A stretch of DNA of 64,000 bases from positions 31,763 through 95,762 of the forward strand of contig JAFYOI010000050.1 of NCBI GenBank assembly GCA_017560255.1, read 5' to 3'. The stretch is from Clostridia bacterium. Its GTDB lineage: Bacteria > Bacillota > Clostridia > Oscillospirales > Acutalibacteraceae. The first letter of the stretch is position 1. Each line of letters opens with the position of its first letter. Under the pieces are notes generated by a model. That model had not been told where the DNA came from. It searched no databases and worked only from the letters and a program-made list of their open reading frames with translations. Below, one piece after another: positions 52,721-61,412 of this stretch. The position numbers and the translations under genes were made by a program.

Positions 52721-53395
52721 CTATATTTTCACAACGTCAAACCATATTGCGCGGAAACGCTCGTCAATCTCTTTATCCGCGTGCCAATGACCGAAGAACC
52801 ACTTTTTGAACTGCACCTCATACATTATCCATTCAAGAAATCCCGTCAGTTCCGCATCATGCCTGTCGGGAACGTGTCCCATTCTACGTATAATCTCCGT
52901 TGGCGCTGTGTGGGTGATGATATAATCGACTTTTCTTCCGCATCTGTCAAGATTCACCGCCGCCTGCCTGTACTCGTCGGACGTCGGCAACTCCTCATGC
53001 CACCACGAAACGCCCTGCGTGCGCATATATTTATCAATGCTGTATGCGCCACCCATTGTAAAAATCTTTTTTCCGTCAATTTCAAATACCTGACCGCGCA
53101 TAAGATGGAGTATGTTTTTGCGGATGCGATGCACCTTTCCGCCGCACCACTCCTCTACGGGATATTCATTCAGCCTTGCAAAATTCTCGTGATTTCCGTC
53201 ACAGAAAAGGATTGTGTAGGGTCTGCTCCGGAGGCAATCAAGGAACTCATCCTCCATTTTATCCGCCCTGAAAACGTAACCAAAATCACCGCAGACAATC
53301 AGGTAATCGTCCTTTGTAAAATTCATTTCACCCTCAATATTGCCGTACAGAAAGCGCGTCTGCTCACCGTGGGTATCGCCCGTTATGTAAATCAT
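52721..53395 (-). CDS. Metallophosphoesterase
   Basis: 224 residues from ATG 53395 behind AAGGAGTG. Calcineurin-like motifs: MIYITGDTHGE at the N-terminus, YLIVCGDFGYVF near 38, FCDGNHENF near 67, THTAPTEI near 165 and GHWHAD near 205. All metal ligands are present, so an active phosphodiesterase or phosphatase is expected. Substrate unknown. Upstream of it is an A/T-rich stretch with repeated TTTCAACATT. Confidence 0.9.
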   Translation of the reverse strand: MIYITGDTHGEQTRFLYGNIEGEMNFTKDDYLIVCGDFGYVFRADKMEDEFLDCLRSRPYTILFCDGNHENFARLNEYPVEEWCGGKVHRIRKNILHLMRGQVFEIDGKKIFTMGGAYSIDKYMRTQGVSWWHEELPTSDEYRQAAVNLDRCGRKVDYIITHTAPTEIIRRMGHVPDRHDAELTGFLEWIMYEVQFKKWFFGHWHADKEIDERFRAIWFDVVKI

Positions 53396-53416
53396 TTTTT
53401 CACACTCCTTAAACAT

Positions 53417-53507
53417 AAATCTTTCAACATTTCAACATTGTTTTCAATGTTGTTTCCAGTGGCAAAACTGCCGATTTATCAACACTTTCAACATTGTTTT
53501 CAACATT
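53417..53507. repeat. Short TTTCAACATT repeats
   Basis: TTTCAACATT or a close form occurs about five times, once as an inverted pair CAACATTG/CAATGTTG. It lies between the HAD gene and the metallophosphoesterase gene. Confidence 0.5.
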
Positions 53508-53954
53508 TTAAACTTCGCCTTTCAACATCTCGGCCGCCATCCTGACGTGACGTTCCTCTACGCCCCTGCCGATGCGGTAATCGGTTTTTATAACCCTTGC
53601 ATCAAGTTCTCCCCAGCCCATTTTTATATCGTCAATGATGACAAATTTTTCCGTTTCGGGATGGAGTGAAAGCCACATTTTAATCTCACACGGACGGTCG
53701 TTGTTGATGTCGGGCGTGACGTCGTAAATCGTGAGCAAACTGTCGCGGAAAGCGTCCTCCAACTCCCTGCCCTCGTCCGTGCCGAGCAGGTGTCGCCACG
53801 TGCTTGAAAGCACAATTTTTGCATCCGTCCGGTCAACAAGCCACTTTATAAGTACAAGTCTGCTGCGGTCAATATTGCCCTGTGCCTGCGTGCGTTGTGC
53901 ATCATATCGCCAAGAATTAAGAACCCCGTCAACGTCAAGAAAAATTACTTTCAT
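53508..53954 (-). CDS. HAD-superfamily protein (RNA-repair HAD-like)
   Basis: 148 residues. FLDVDGVLNSWRYD at the N-terminus carries the DxD of HAD phosphatases, VLSSTWRH near 50 the Ser/Thr and KFVIIDDIKMGW near 105 the acidic pair. The VLSSTWR text fits the HAD domain found in RNA-repair fusions. Downstream lies a phosphoesterase gene; the two may cooperate on nucleic-acid or nucleotide ends (inference). Confidence 0.8.
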   Translation of the reverse strand: MKVIFLDVDGVLNSWRYDAQRTQAQGNIDRSRLVLIKWLVDRTDAKIVLSSTWRHLLGTDEGRELEDAFRDSLLTIYDVTPDINNDRPCEIKMWLSLHPETEKFVIIDDIKMGWGELDARVIKTDYRIGRGVEERHVRMAAEMLKGEV

Positions 53955-54602
53955 CCCTTTACCACCTCTTTGTCATTATATCACAAATAACGAAAAAAAG
54001 GGGCGGGTTTTCGCAAGAAGCTTCTTTCTTTTCACCCCCTACACTCTCCGCTCGGAATGACACGGACAAAAACAAAAACGGAACGACACACAGTTCTCCC
54101 CTACGATAATCATTGACATTCACCGTGTCATCCTGAGCGGAGCGAAGCGGAGTCGAACTGCGAAGCAGTGCGAGGCATAGCCGAGCAGGATCTCGGTGAA
54201 TACTTTTTAATGTTCCTTTCGTCCGGGATCCCAACGCCACGGCGTTGCCCTGCTGGTTCGACTTCGGGCTACGCCCTGCGCTCAGGATGACACGGACGAA
54301 GAATAGTTTTTACCTAATCTTCGGCCCCCTCTGACGAGGGGGCTGGATTTTGCGAAGCAAAAGACTGGGGGAGAGAAAATTTAACAAAATCAAAACTTAC
54401 GCTTGTCGTTCTCTCCCTCCGTTTCGCATACGCTCAACACCTCCCTCGTCAGAGGGAGGCTTATTGTCTTTCATTTTATATTATTGCGTAATAAAAAGGA
54501 ACGACACGCGATCGCCCCCTACAAGAAGATTTTGGTTTATAAAAAACATCTTCACATCATTACAAAAACCGACGCAGCCGTTATAGCCACGCTGGTCCTT
54601 TT
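53955..54602. repeat. Mosaic of dispersed intergenic repeats
   Basis: 650 bp without genes. 54115-54300 has the GTCATCCTGAGCG-type repeat. At ~54322-54360 and ~54410-54470 two inverted copies of the unit CCCTCTGACGAGGG...GGGGGAGAG flank a short centre, so the whole can fold back. A GGAACGACAC unit lies near 54498. No open frame here looks real. Confidence 0.7.
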
Positions 54603-55040
54603 TTATTTCTTCATTTCCATATAGGGCAGAGCCTCAAATCCGCAATTTTCGTAAACACGCCGCGCATATTTATTGTCCTGCTCAACCTCAAGGCGAATCA
54701 GACAGTCGGCATATTTTTCACTTATAAACTTAAGAAAGCCCGTCCCGATTCCCGCACCGCGCCAATGAGGTTTAACGTAAATATCCTCAATCCAGATACA
54801 GTTTTTTCCGAATTCGGTCGAATAACTCTTTGCCACCATACCGTAGCCCTGAATTTCCTCTTCGTTGCAGAAAACGTATCCCTCAACGTAGGGGTTATCA
54901 CCTATGCATTGGGCAATATCGTTTCTGAAAATCTCGTCCGAACCGTTTGTATAAACCGCGGGCGAGGAGTAAAACGCCCTCATCATTTCATAAACCGCTT
55001 CACCGTCGTGCGCCGTCATAGGCTTTGTCGTGCTTATCAT
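54603..55040 (-). CDS. GNAT family N-acetyltransferase
   Basis: 145 residues, ATG 55040 behind GGAGAATTGC. The acetyl-CoA-binding motif is VKPHWRGAGIGTGFLKF near residue 90, followed by RLEVEQDNKYARRVYENCGF. Substrate unknown. Stands alone among repeats. Confidence 0.9.
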   Translation of the reverse strand: MISTTKPMTAHDGEAVYEMMRAFYSSPAVYTNGSDEIFRNDIAQCIGDNPYVEGYVFCNEEEIQGYGMVAKSYSTEFGKNCIWIEDIYVKPHWRGAGIGTGFLKFISEKYADCLIRLEVEQDNKYARRVYENCGFEALPYMEMKK

Positions 55041-55252
55041 AGCAATTCTCCGTTCAATCGTTTCTTGCGGTAATTATAGCACGTTGGCGTTATCCGCGCA
55101 AGGTTCTGCAAAAACAAAAACGGCAGGAGCGAGCCCCGACCCTACGAGAAGATTTGAATTTTGCCAACAAGATGATTTCCCATACACGTTGGCGGCGCCG
55201 ACCATGCAGATCGTACCCGATTTGTCCCAAATAACGTCTTGTTGTATACAAT

Positions 55253-55870
55253 TCAAGCCGAATTCTTTTCCGACTTAAAAATCAATATTGCTTTCACCAT
55301 CAACAATGCAAATGCGACCGTCACCGCATACGCCTCACGTGCAAGCGCAAGAAATATTACGGTAAAGATATTGACCGCCAGCGAAATACACATTACAACC
55401 CATCGGCTCTTCTGCGCCGCCCACTTTGCCAATATTATTTCCGCAATTCCGAGCGCAACCATACCGTCGAAAAGCACCCAACAAATCACCCGATTGAACG
55501 TCGTTGTCTGTGCGTAGGCGAAAAGGTTCACCGAGTAAACATAGCCGTCAACCGCGTTTGGATACAACGGAAAAATTATCAACATCAGCGAAAACAAGTC
55601 TGTAATCCCGAAAAGTGAGGCGCACAGTTTGCGAAACCTCGATTTATTTTCCCTCTGCGCTATGGAAAGTATTTTTTCACCCGATATCAACTCGTCAACC
55701 GTCACCGAAAAATAATTTGCAATATCTTTCAGCGACTCAATACTCGGATAACCCCTGCCGGATTCCCATTTTGAAACCGCTGTGCGGGATACGAACAGCG
55801 CCCGCGCCAATTCCTCTTGAGTGAGTCCCCTGCTTTTTCTCAATTCCTGAATTTTTTCGTGAAACTCCAT
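55253..55870 (-). CDS. XRE-family regulator fused to a membrane domain
   Basis: 205 residues. HTH_3 domain at 1-66 (LRKSRGLTQEELARALFVSRTAVSKWESGRGYPS), then about four membrane helices from residue ~95. This layout is common in Clostridia. It is 13 bp after the PAP2-like gene, so cotranscribed. A membrane-tethered regulator reacting to envelope conditions is inferred. Confidence 0.88.
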   Translation of the reverse strand: MEFHEKIQELRKSRGLTQEELARALFVSRTAVSKWESGRGYPSIESLKDIANYFSVTVDELISGEKILSIAQRENKSRFRKLCASLFGITDLFSLMLIIFPLYPNAVDGYVYSVNLFAYAQTTTFNRVICWVLFDGMVALGIAEIILAKWAAQKSRWVVMCISLAVNIFTVIFLALAREAYAVTVAFALLMVKAILIFKSEKNSA

Positions 55871-55883
55871 AAGGCAACCCCCA

Positions 55884-56552
55884 TCATTTTTCCTTGCAAA
55901 TCAGTAATACAGTGCCTTTGTAAATATAAAAAAGTCCACCGCTGAGAAACACTGACCCCACAATATCCGTCAACCAATGAACACCCGAAACAAACCGCCC
56001 AAGTACCATCAACAGCGAAAATACAGCCGCCGACACGCTGACAATTCTCTTTAAAACGGTCTTTTTTACTCTGCGATTCGCCTGAAAAACCAACGTCGGC
56101 ATAACGCCAAGCACAAGCAATGTTGTTGATGACGGATACGACGTCTCCATAAAACCGTTAATGAGAATCGGTCGGTAATTAATCGGCATCATCTCAAAGA
56201 CAATATAGCACGCTATCACTACAATATAATATACCCCCAGAACGATAACATCGCAATCCACTTTAAATAAACTTTTTCTTTTTATCGCCTGTGCAAGTCC
56301 AACTGTGCCGAAAACCATACACACCGCAACAGGCACAAGTCCCGCCCAGTCGGTAATATTATAAATCGTCAGATGCACACCCGTCAGAGAATGAACCCAC
56401 GAATTGAGCGCCGCCAGACCTACCGAAGTCCCGCTCACACCAACCGGCTGCACGTCAACAAAAATTATCATCACTGTCCACAACGCAAACGCCATCAACA
56501 ACACCGCGCCGTATAACAATGATTTTCTGCCGTTTGTTTTCAAAATCCTCAT
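55884..56552 (-). CDS. PAP2-like membrane protein
   Basis: 222 residues with about six membrane helices. Residues resembling the phosphatase motifs are NYRPILING, SYPSSTTLLV and GRFVSGVHWLTDIVGS. The middle motif is SST where PSGH is expected, so the catalytic His of motif 2 is missing, while the motif-3 His is present. It could therefore have altered or no activity. Start codon uncertain because AAAGG is directly beside the ATG. Confidence 0.75.
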   Translation of the reverse strand: MRILKTNGRKSLLYGAVLLMAFALWTVMIIFVDVQPVGVSGTSVGLAALNSWVHSLTGVHLTIYNITDWAGLVPVAVCMVFGTVGLAQAIKRKSLFKVDCDVIVLGVYYIVVIACYIVFEMMPINYRPILINGFMETSYPSSTTLLVLGVMPTLVFQANRRVKKTVLKRIVSVSAAVFSLLMVLGRFVSGVHWLTDIVGSVFLSGGLFYIYKGTVLLICKEK

Positions 56553-56754
56553 CCTTTCACGCGTTGTTTTTCAATCACACTCTACCGCAACACGATGAAA
56601 AAATAAAGAAACCTCCGCTCACCTGCGCGATACTTTCCGTATCATTGGTAAAACTCAAAATCTTTTCGCAGGGAATGGCCGCGTGTCATCCCGTTTTTCA
56701 ATCAGAATAAAAAAGTCGGCAGCAAAGGCAGCTTCTCATAAAGAATTTAAAAAA

Positions 56755-56790
56755 CACCGACAGATTATCATAATCTGTCGGTGCTTTTAC
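56755..56790 (-). terminator. Hairpin terminator after the nucleotidyltransferase gene
   Basis: CACCGACAGATTAT / AATCTGTCGGTG, a 12-bp stem with T/A-rich flanks on both sides. Confidence 0.85.
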
Positions 56791-56811
56791 TATTCGATAA
56801 ATTAGAATTGG

Positions 56812-57438
56812 TCAATCTGTTTCGTTTGCGTTCTTAATATACAAAATCCAGTTTTCCAAACTCTCCGTGCCGAACTCTACAAGTGCCCTTTGATAGCAAG
56901 CAAAAGCGGTTGGATGATTTTCTTCCATCCATTTCAAGGATTTTTTAGGGCCCCAGTAAGGCTGGTGCATTACATCACAAAAAATCTCCAGACTATCAAT
57001 CAATACCCAATGCCATCGAAACATTCCTTCTGCATCGCATCGTTTTACTCGCGCAAGCATTTTGACACACCAATCGACACTGGCATCAATTTCTGACTTT
57101 GATTTTGGCGGACGATTTTGTAGATAAGATAGCACATTCGCTTGAAGCGCTTTTCCTCGTCCATCACTGTCTATAATAATCTTTCCGTCAAAAATTTGAA
57201 TAAAGTCGTTACAATCATAGTTCCCGTCGAAATACGAAGCAGGAAATACGAAAACATCCAACTGAACGCCGTCAACAAACGATGTATCGTGGTATTGTTC
57301 GTGGCCGTCCGAAATAACCAACGAGTCAAAATCACTGTTCAGATTGTTTGTTCCGTCGGCATAAGAGCCATAAAGAATTATGGAAATAGGATTGTATTTT
57401 TGGTTTATATATTCAATAATCTGTTCCAATGAAATCAC
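56812..57438 (-). CDS. Nucleotidyltransferase with HEPN-like C-terminus
   Basis: 208 residues as an open frame from GTG 57438, but that GTG lies inside GAGGTGATT, so TTG 57429 may be the real start. The Pol-beta-type motif is ILYGSYADGTNNLNSDFDSLV near residue 20, with GSY and two Asp. The helical C-terminal half (from ~115) resembles the HEPN/KNTase_C partner. MNT-HEPN proteins modify RNA, proteins or antibiotics and often form toxin-antitoxin pairs; here both parts seem fused. Confidence 0.8.
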   Translation of the reverse strand: MISLEQIIEYINQKYNPISIILYGSYADGTNNLNSDFDSLVISDGHEQYHDTSFVDGVQLDVFVFPASYFDGNYDCNDFIQIFDGKIIIDSDGRGKALQANVLSYLQNRPPKSKSEIDASVDWCVKMLARVKRCDAEGMFRWHWVLIDSLEIFCDVMHQPYWGPKKSLKWMEENHPTAFACYQRALVEFGTESLENWILYIKNANETD

Positions 57439-57523
57439 CTCGTCAAATTCTTATTTATCTAACTCCTTCAGAACCAGCATCGCATTTGTATGCACAAATG
57501 CAGATAGGGTTAAGCCCAAACCC

Positions 57524-57874
57524 TTATTTTGATTTTATGGTTTTAAGAGAAGAAATTAACATTCTGCGGATTGCACCGCAATCGTTTTGTAATGTTTTAT
57601 AATCTTCTTCGTTCATACAATTTGTTTCAAATAAGAGTTCAAGCCAATACTCAGTTTCATAGCATTCTTTTTGTGCAATCTCAAGTTTAGAAATAAAATC
57701 TTTTGTCCCTTGCGCATATTGCGCCTCGTGCAAATTTGCCCCGATAGATGTGGCAGAACGAAGTAACTGATTTATCAAAACAGACTCTTTATGGTTTGCC
57801 TTCATATCACGGCAGAGAAAGACAACCGTTTTTGCGAATTCTTTCGCTTTATCTCTTAAAATACTATCAGCCAT
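57524..57874 (-). CDS. Four-helix-bundle protein (23S-IVP/Avd-like), copy A
   Basis: 116 residues from ATG 57874 behind GAGGTG. Family motifs: LRDKAKEFAKTVVFLC, QLLRSATSIGANLHEAQYAQG, FISKLEIAQKECYETEYWLELL. Proteins of this family form basic four-helix bundles, occur as ORFs in 23S rRNA intervening sequences, and include Avd of diversity-generating retroelements. No reverse transcriptase or rRNA is next to it. A hairpin array starts immediately behind its promoter. Copy B at 62786 shares about half of its residues by eye. Confidence 0.92.
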   Translation of the reverse strand: MADSILRDKAKEFAKTVVFLCRDMKANHKESVLINQLLRSATSIGANLHEAQYAQGTKDFISKLEIAQKECYETEYWLELLFETNCMNEEDYKTLQNDCGAIRRMLISSLKTIKSK

Positions 57875-57892
57875 TTTTAACACCTCAAATAT

Positions 57893-57922
57893 ATTATACA
57901 TAAAACGGGATAGTTTTTTCAA
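57893..57922 (-). promoter_or_regulatory. Promoter of four-helix-bundle gene A
   Basis: On the minus strand TTGAAA (57917-57922), 18 bp, TATAAT (57893-57898). The -35 overlaps the first array spacer (57922-57930). Transcription starts close to the gene, so the array is not part of the mRNA. Confidence 0.6.
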
Positions 57923-58120
57923 GTTTTATTCCGACTTTGTCGGAGTGTTATTATTGCCTGATGGCAATAGTGTTATTGAAACCTTTCGGTTTCAGTGTTA
58001 TTTTATTCGCCTTAAACTGCCGCAGGCAATATCACTCGGCGTTAGCCGAATATCACTGCGAAGCAATATAACTCGCCATAGGCGAATAAAACTGCGAGAC
58101 TTCCTTATGAGAAGTCTCGC
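57922..58120. repeat. Hairpin array A (spacer AGTGTTATT, reversing to AATATCACT)
   Basis: Forward spacers at 57922 (AGTTTTATT), 57944, 57969, 57994 (AGTGTTATT). Reverse ones at 58028, 58049 (AATATCACT), 58065 (AATATAACT), 58085 (AATAAAACT). Hairpins between: CCGAC-ttt-GTCGG, ATTGCC-tgat-GGCAAT, GAAACC-tttc-GGTTTC, a centre, CGGC-gtta-GCCG, GC-gaa-GC, CGCC-ata-GGCG, and finally a 10-bp GCGAGACTTC stem (58094-58120). TTATTCGCC in the centre (58003-58011) also matches GGCGAATAA (58081-58089). Confidence 0.85.
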
Positions 58121-58149
58121 AAAACCGCTCCCGACTGATTCAGTATCAT

Positions 58150-58260
58150 TCAACGTATAATTTGTCGCTTTTCGGGAAAGAAAATGCCCAAAAGCGCTAT
58201 AACACCCCTTGCCAGAAACGCGCCGAAAACGTCAAACAGTTCCTCCAAAATCAATTCCAT
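58150..58260 (-). CDS. Small hydrophobic protein (36 aa)
   Basis: ATG 58260 behind AAAGGTGCTGATGT, 19 bp after the 178-aa membrane protein gene. The product has one hydrophobic helix (FGAFLARGVIALLGIFF) and a basic end (PEKRQIIR). It is probably a small membrane peptide cotranscribed with its neighbour. Function unknown. Confidence 0.45.
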   Translation of the reverse strand: MELILEELFDVFGAFLARGVIALLGIFFPEKRQIIR

Positions 58261-58279
58261 ACATCAGCACCTTTTATTC

Positions 58280-58816
58280 TCACGAAAGTTGCTCTATATA
58301 AACAATAATCTTCTCGTCATCGTCGCAGACATAACCGATTTTCAGGTGTTGACCGTCCCCGGTAATAACGCCGCCTTTGTTGAGTGGTGTGTTATATCCC
58401 ATCGTGGCCTCCCGATGTGAATATTCAAAATCAACGCCATTTATCTCAAACGACTCCATACCGCGCTTATTGTCAGGCATCGGCTCAAAATTCTCAACGT
58501 AGCCCTCAACAATTTCATACTCCCCGCTCTTGTATGCCCCTACGATTTTCTGATACGTGCGCACCTGAGCGACAACTACAACAATTGTAAAAACAAGCAC
58601 CGCGCAAAACGCAATGATGCACAACCGCGTTATCATTTTCCGCTTGTTAAGTAGTGGCTGATACCCGAAACGGCCTTGCATATTATCTCCGAAAGTGTCC
58701 GCACCCCTGACCTTGTCGGGATTTTTTGCAAGATAGGCGATGATAACAAGCATCACCACAGGAATAATCCACATCGGGTCAAACTGAAACGACGCCTCGT
58801 ATAAAACCCTGCCCAT
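58280..58816 (-). CDS. Small two-helix membrane protein, paralogue A
   Basis: 178 residues. Membrane helices at ~14-30 and ~65-85, then a soluble domain with SFEINGVDFEYS, GGVITGDGQHLKIGYV and IVYIEQL. The same motifs occur in the protein at 62082-62579. The soluble part is at the C-terminus. Family unnamed to me. It is 1 bp from the GNAT gene upstream, forming an operon. Both paralogues lie next to a four-helix-bundle gene with an array. Confidence 0.75.
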   Translation of the reverse strand: MGRVLYEASFQFDPMWIIPVVMLVIIAYLAKNPDKVRGADTFGDNMQGRFGYQPLLNKRKMITRLCIIAFCAVLVFTIVVVVAQVRTYQKIVGAYKSGEYEIVEGYVENFEPMPDNKRGMESFEINGVDFEYSHREATMGYNTPLNKGGVITGDGQHLKIGYVCDDDEKIIVYIEQLS

Positions 58817-58817
58817 A

Positions 58818-59339
58818 CTACAATTTCTTCTCCCTCAGCACGCCGTGATACAAACCGTCAACGCACTCGCCAACGGGGTAATATCCCTGCGCATCGTAAT
58901 ATTTTTCGAGTTTCATATTGCCGACTGCGGAATCAAGGCGGAAGAACTTCTTCCCGCGTTCCTTTGCAAGTGTTTCGGCAAACTCAATAAAAATTATTCC
59001 CGAGCCCTTTGCATCGAGGCGTGTCACAAGATGGTGCAGGTAAACCGCACTATCGTCCTGATTTTCAACGTCAATTACGTCCTTCCATCTGCCGCGGTCG
59101 TCCCTGCTTTTCATCACTCCCGCACAGACGATTTTATTTCTCTCGGTGTCAATCAACACGAAGTTTTCGCCCTTCTGCCTCTTTAATTCGTAATACTCCA
59201 TCGGGTAAACCACGTCGTACCCCGTGACGTTCCATTGTCTGATGCCAACCTCGTCCATCCACCTCATTCGCGCCAGAATCATCTCGAACATCTCGGGAAT
59301 TTCGTCCTTCTCAATCTCTCTGAATATGTATTTACTCAT
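58818..59339 (-). CDS. GNAT family N-acetyltransferase
   Basis: 173 residues, ATG 59339 behind CAGGTGAT. The acetyl-CoA site is in HHLVTRLDAKGSGIIFIEFAETLA near residue 105 (a weak form of Q/RxxGxG/A: RLDAKGSG). MRWMDEVGIRQWN near the N-terminus is common in one GNAT group. Substrate unknown. First gene of the operon with the two-helix membrane protein. Confidence 0.85.
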   Translation of the reverse strand: MSKYIFREIEKDEIPEMFEMILARMRWMDEVGIRQWNVTGYDVVYPMEYYELKRQKGENFVLIDTERNKIVCAGVMKSRDDRGRWKDVIDVENQDDSAVYLHHLVTRLDAKGSGIIFIEFAETLAKERGKKFFRLDSAVGNMKLEKYYDAQGYYPVGECVDGLYHGVLREKKL

Positions 59340-59449
59340 TTTATCACCTGTGTTTTCAAATTACTTTAATATTATAACACGATTCTTAACCCAACATCAA
59401 GTTGATAAAAGAAAAAACCGTACACTCGCGCATACGGTTTTAATGTATA

Positions 59450-59917
59450 TCAATATATCTCTCCATTATTTTTCAGGTAATTCAGAAAGCCGTCACAGCC
59501 TTCGACAACGTCATCATACGTCACGTCAAAATTGCCGGTGTACCACGGGTCTGCAATATCCCTGCCCGACCCCGCAAACGTCAGAAATTTATACACTTTT
59601 CCGTCGGGGTCGCCCTTCAACATTCGGTTGAGATTTTTCATGTTCCATTCGTCCATACCTATTATATAGTCAAATTTTGCATAATCGCTCCACGTAATCT
59701 GCTTTGCCCTATGAGGAATAACGGGAATCCCGACCTGTTGCAACTTCCTCACCGTGCCATAATGCGGCGGGTTTCCAATTTCCTCCGTACTCGTTGCAAA
59801 ACTATCTATTACAAACTGATTTTCAAGCCCCGCTTCCCTCACCTTGTGGGTAAAAACACTCTGCGCCAGAGTACTCCTGCAAATATTTCCGTGACAGCAA
59901 AACGCTACTCTTACCAT
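59450..59917 (-). CDS. Low-molecular-weight protein tyrosine phosphatase
   Basis: 155 residues. The active-site loop is CCHGNICRS (C-x5-R) at residues 7-15, and the general acid Asp is in DIADPWYTG near 125. The length is normal. It dephosphorylates tyrosine or arginine residues in proteins. It is divergent from the M15 peptidase gene. Confidence 0.95.
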   Translation of the reverse strand: MVRVAFCCHGNICRSTLAQSVFTHKVREAGLENQFVIDSFATSTEEIGNPPHYGTVRKLQQVGIPVIPHRAKQITWSDYAKFDYIIGMDEWNMKNLNRMLKGDPDGKVYKFLTFAGSGRDIADPWYTGNFDVTYDDVVEGCDGFLNYLKNNGEIY

Positions 59918-60170
59918 TGTAAAACATCCTTTCCGTGTATACCTATTATACTACATATTTATAAAAAAGCCACCTGAAGAAGCGAAAGATTTGTTTCGCC
60001 GGCGTTTTATAAGTGTAGGGACTTTTTCTTGATTTCCGTAGAATTTTTAAATTGTTTTCCGTTACGAAATTGTGGCTTCGGCGGCGTTATTTAAGTGTAA
60101 ATGTATCGCAGAAAAGGAAGTAACGCACTTCCTTTAAATAATATTTTTAAAAACAGAAAGGACGATTCTC

Positions 60171-61328
60171 ATGAAAAAAACATTATCTCTCATCCTGTGC
60201 ATCGTAACACTCTTTTGCACACTGGCATTCTCCTCCCCCTCTGCATCCGCTGCAGCAAGCAACAGCAACGGTGTAATGGTCTTCTCCAAAAAGCAGGACG
60301 GCAGCAAATATCTCTCCAAAAATTTCCAGGTAAAAGAATTTGCGTGTAAAGATGGTTCGGACGAAATACTCATTGATCCTGAACTCGTTGTTATTCTGCA
60401 AAACATCCGCGACCATTTCGGCAAAGCGGTAATCATTAATTCCGCATATCGTTCCCCTGCTTATAACAAAAAAATTGGGGGCGCAACAAATAGTAATCAC
60501 ACAAAGGGTATGGCTGCCGATATCAGAATCAGCGGTGTCAGTCCGAAAGAGATTGCCGCTTATGCCGAATCAATCGGTGTGCGTGGCATCGGATTGTATG
60601 AAACCTCTTCCGATGGCTACTTCGTTCACGTTGACACCCGCGCCAATAAATCCTATTGGTACGGTCAGGGACAGAAATACCGCTCTACCTTTGGGGGCAG
60701 TTTCAACAAAAACCCCTATAAAGAAGACGTGCTGTTCAATATAACTAACTGCCCTACGGTGATTAAGAAAGGTTCAGCATTCACAGTAACGGGAAGTGTT
60801 GTTGCAACGTCTGCTTTGAACTCCGCTTCTTGCGTAATTATCAATGCACAAGGCTCCGTCGTGCAGAGAGTATCCATTAACACTATGGGAAAATTTGCCG
60901 AAATCAACTTGTCGTTCAAAAACTTACCCGTAGGCGAATACACGGTTCGTATTGACGTTGACGGTGGTATCTGTACAAAATGGACAAGGAATTTTTACGT
61001 TGAAGGTGCTTCATCCAACGTTACGGTAACGTGCAATATGCCAACAAGCATCAAAGTTAAAAAAAGTTGTAACATAACGGGAAGCATTAAGGTTTCATCG
61101 GGAATAATCGCATCAACAAAGGCGTGTATTATTAATAAGAGCGGAAACGTAGTTCAGAGCGTGTCTTACACTCCGTATAAATCTTCATCCCTTAACATCG
61201 CCAAGTGCGCGCTTAATTACAACCTGAAGTTTGCCCAACTCAGCACGGGAACATATACCCTCAGAATCACGGCAACCGATAATAAGGGAAACATCACAAT
61301 TTGGTCACAGCAATTCACCGTAAAATAA
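60171..61328 (+). CDS. Secreted M15-type peptidase with two Ig-like modules
   Basis: 385 residues, ATG 60171 after AGAAAGGACG. Signal peptide at 1-~28 (KKTLSLILCIVTLFCTLAF). Peptidase_M15_3 domain at ~45-175 with SNHTKGMAADIRI and the late FVHVDTRA, which hold the zinc His and Asp. It should cleave peptidoglycan cross-links (D,D- or L,D-carboxypeptidase type). Two repeated beta modules (~180-280 and ~285-385) each contain VxxSxxVVxSVS-type ends (VVQRVSI, VVQSVSY) and may bind the wall. A duplicated GGCGTT-x4-AAGTGTA motif lies upstream at ~60000 and ~60080. Confidence 0.9.
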   Translation: MKKTLSLILCIVTLFCTLAFSSPSASAAASNSNGVMVFSKKQDGSKYLSKNFQVKEFACKDGSDEILIDPELVVILQNIRDHFGKAVIINSAYRSPAYNKKIGGATNSNHTKGMAADIRISGVSPKEIAAYAESIGVRGIGLYETSSDGYFVHVDTRANKSYWYGQGQKYRSTFGGSFNKNPYKEDVLFNITNCPTVIKKGSAFTVTGSVVATSALNSASCVIINAQGSVVQRVSINTMGKFAEINLSFKNLPVGEYTVRIDVDGGICTKWTRNFYVEGASSNVTVTCNMPTSIKVKKSCNITGSIKVSSGIIASTKACIINKSGNVVQSVSYTPYKSSSLNIAKCALNYNLKFAQLSTGTYTLRITATDNKGNITIWSQQFTVK

Positions 61329-61357
61329 ATAGCACTCAACGTATAATCTAAAAACCC

Positions 61358-61399
61358 AACTCCCCTATGATAGTCTATCCATTCTATCGTAGGGGAGTT
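61358..61399. terminator. Shared terminator between convergent genes
   Basis: AACTCCCCTATGATAG / CTATCGTAGGGGAGTT, 16 bp with one wobble, with T and A runs on the outer sides. Confidence 0.9.
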
Positions 61400-61412
61400 T
61401 TCCGTTTATTCT

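Noticed and set aside
57922..58120. CRISPR array
   Set aside because: The constant units are 6-9 bp, the variable units are palindromes of unequal length, the constant unit reverses orientation, and no cas gene is present.
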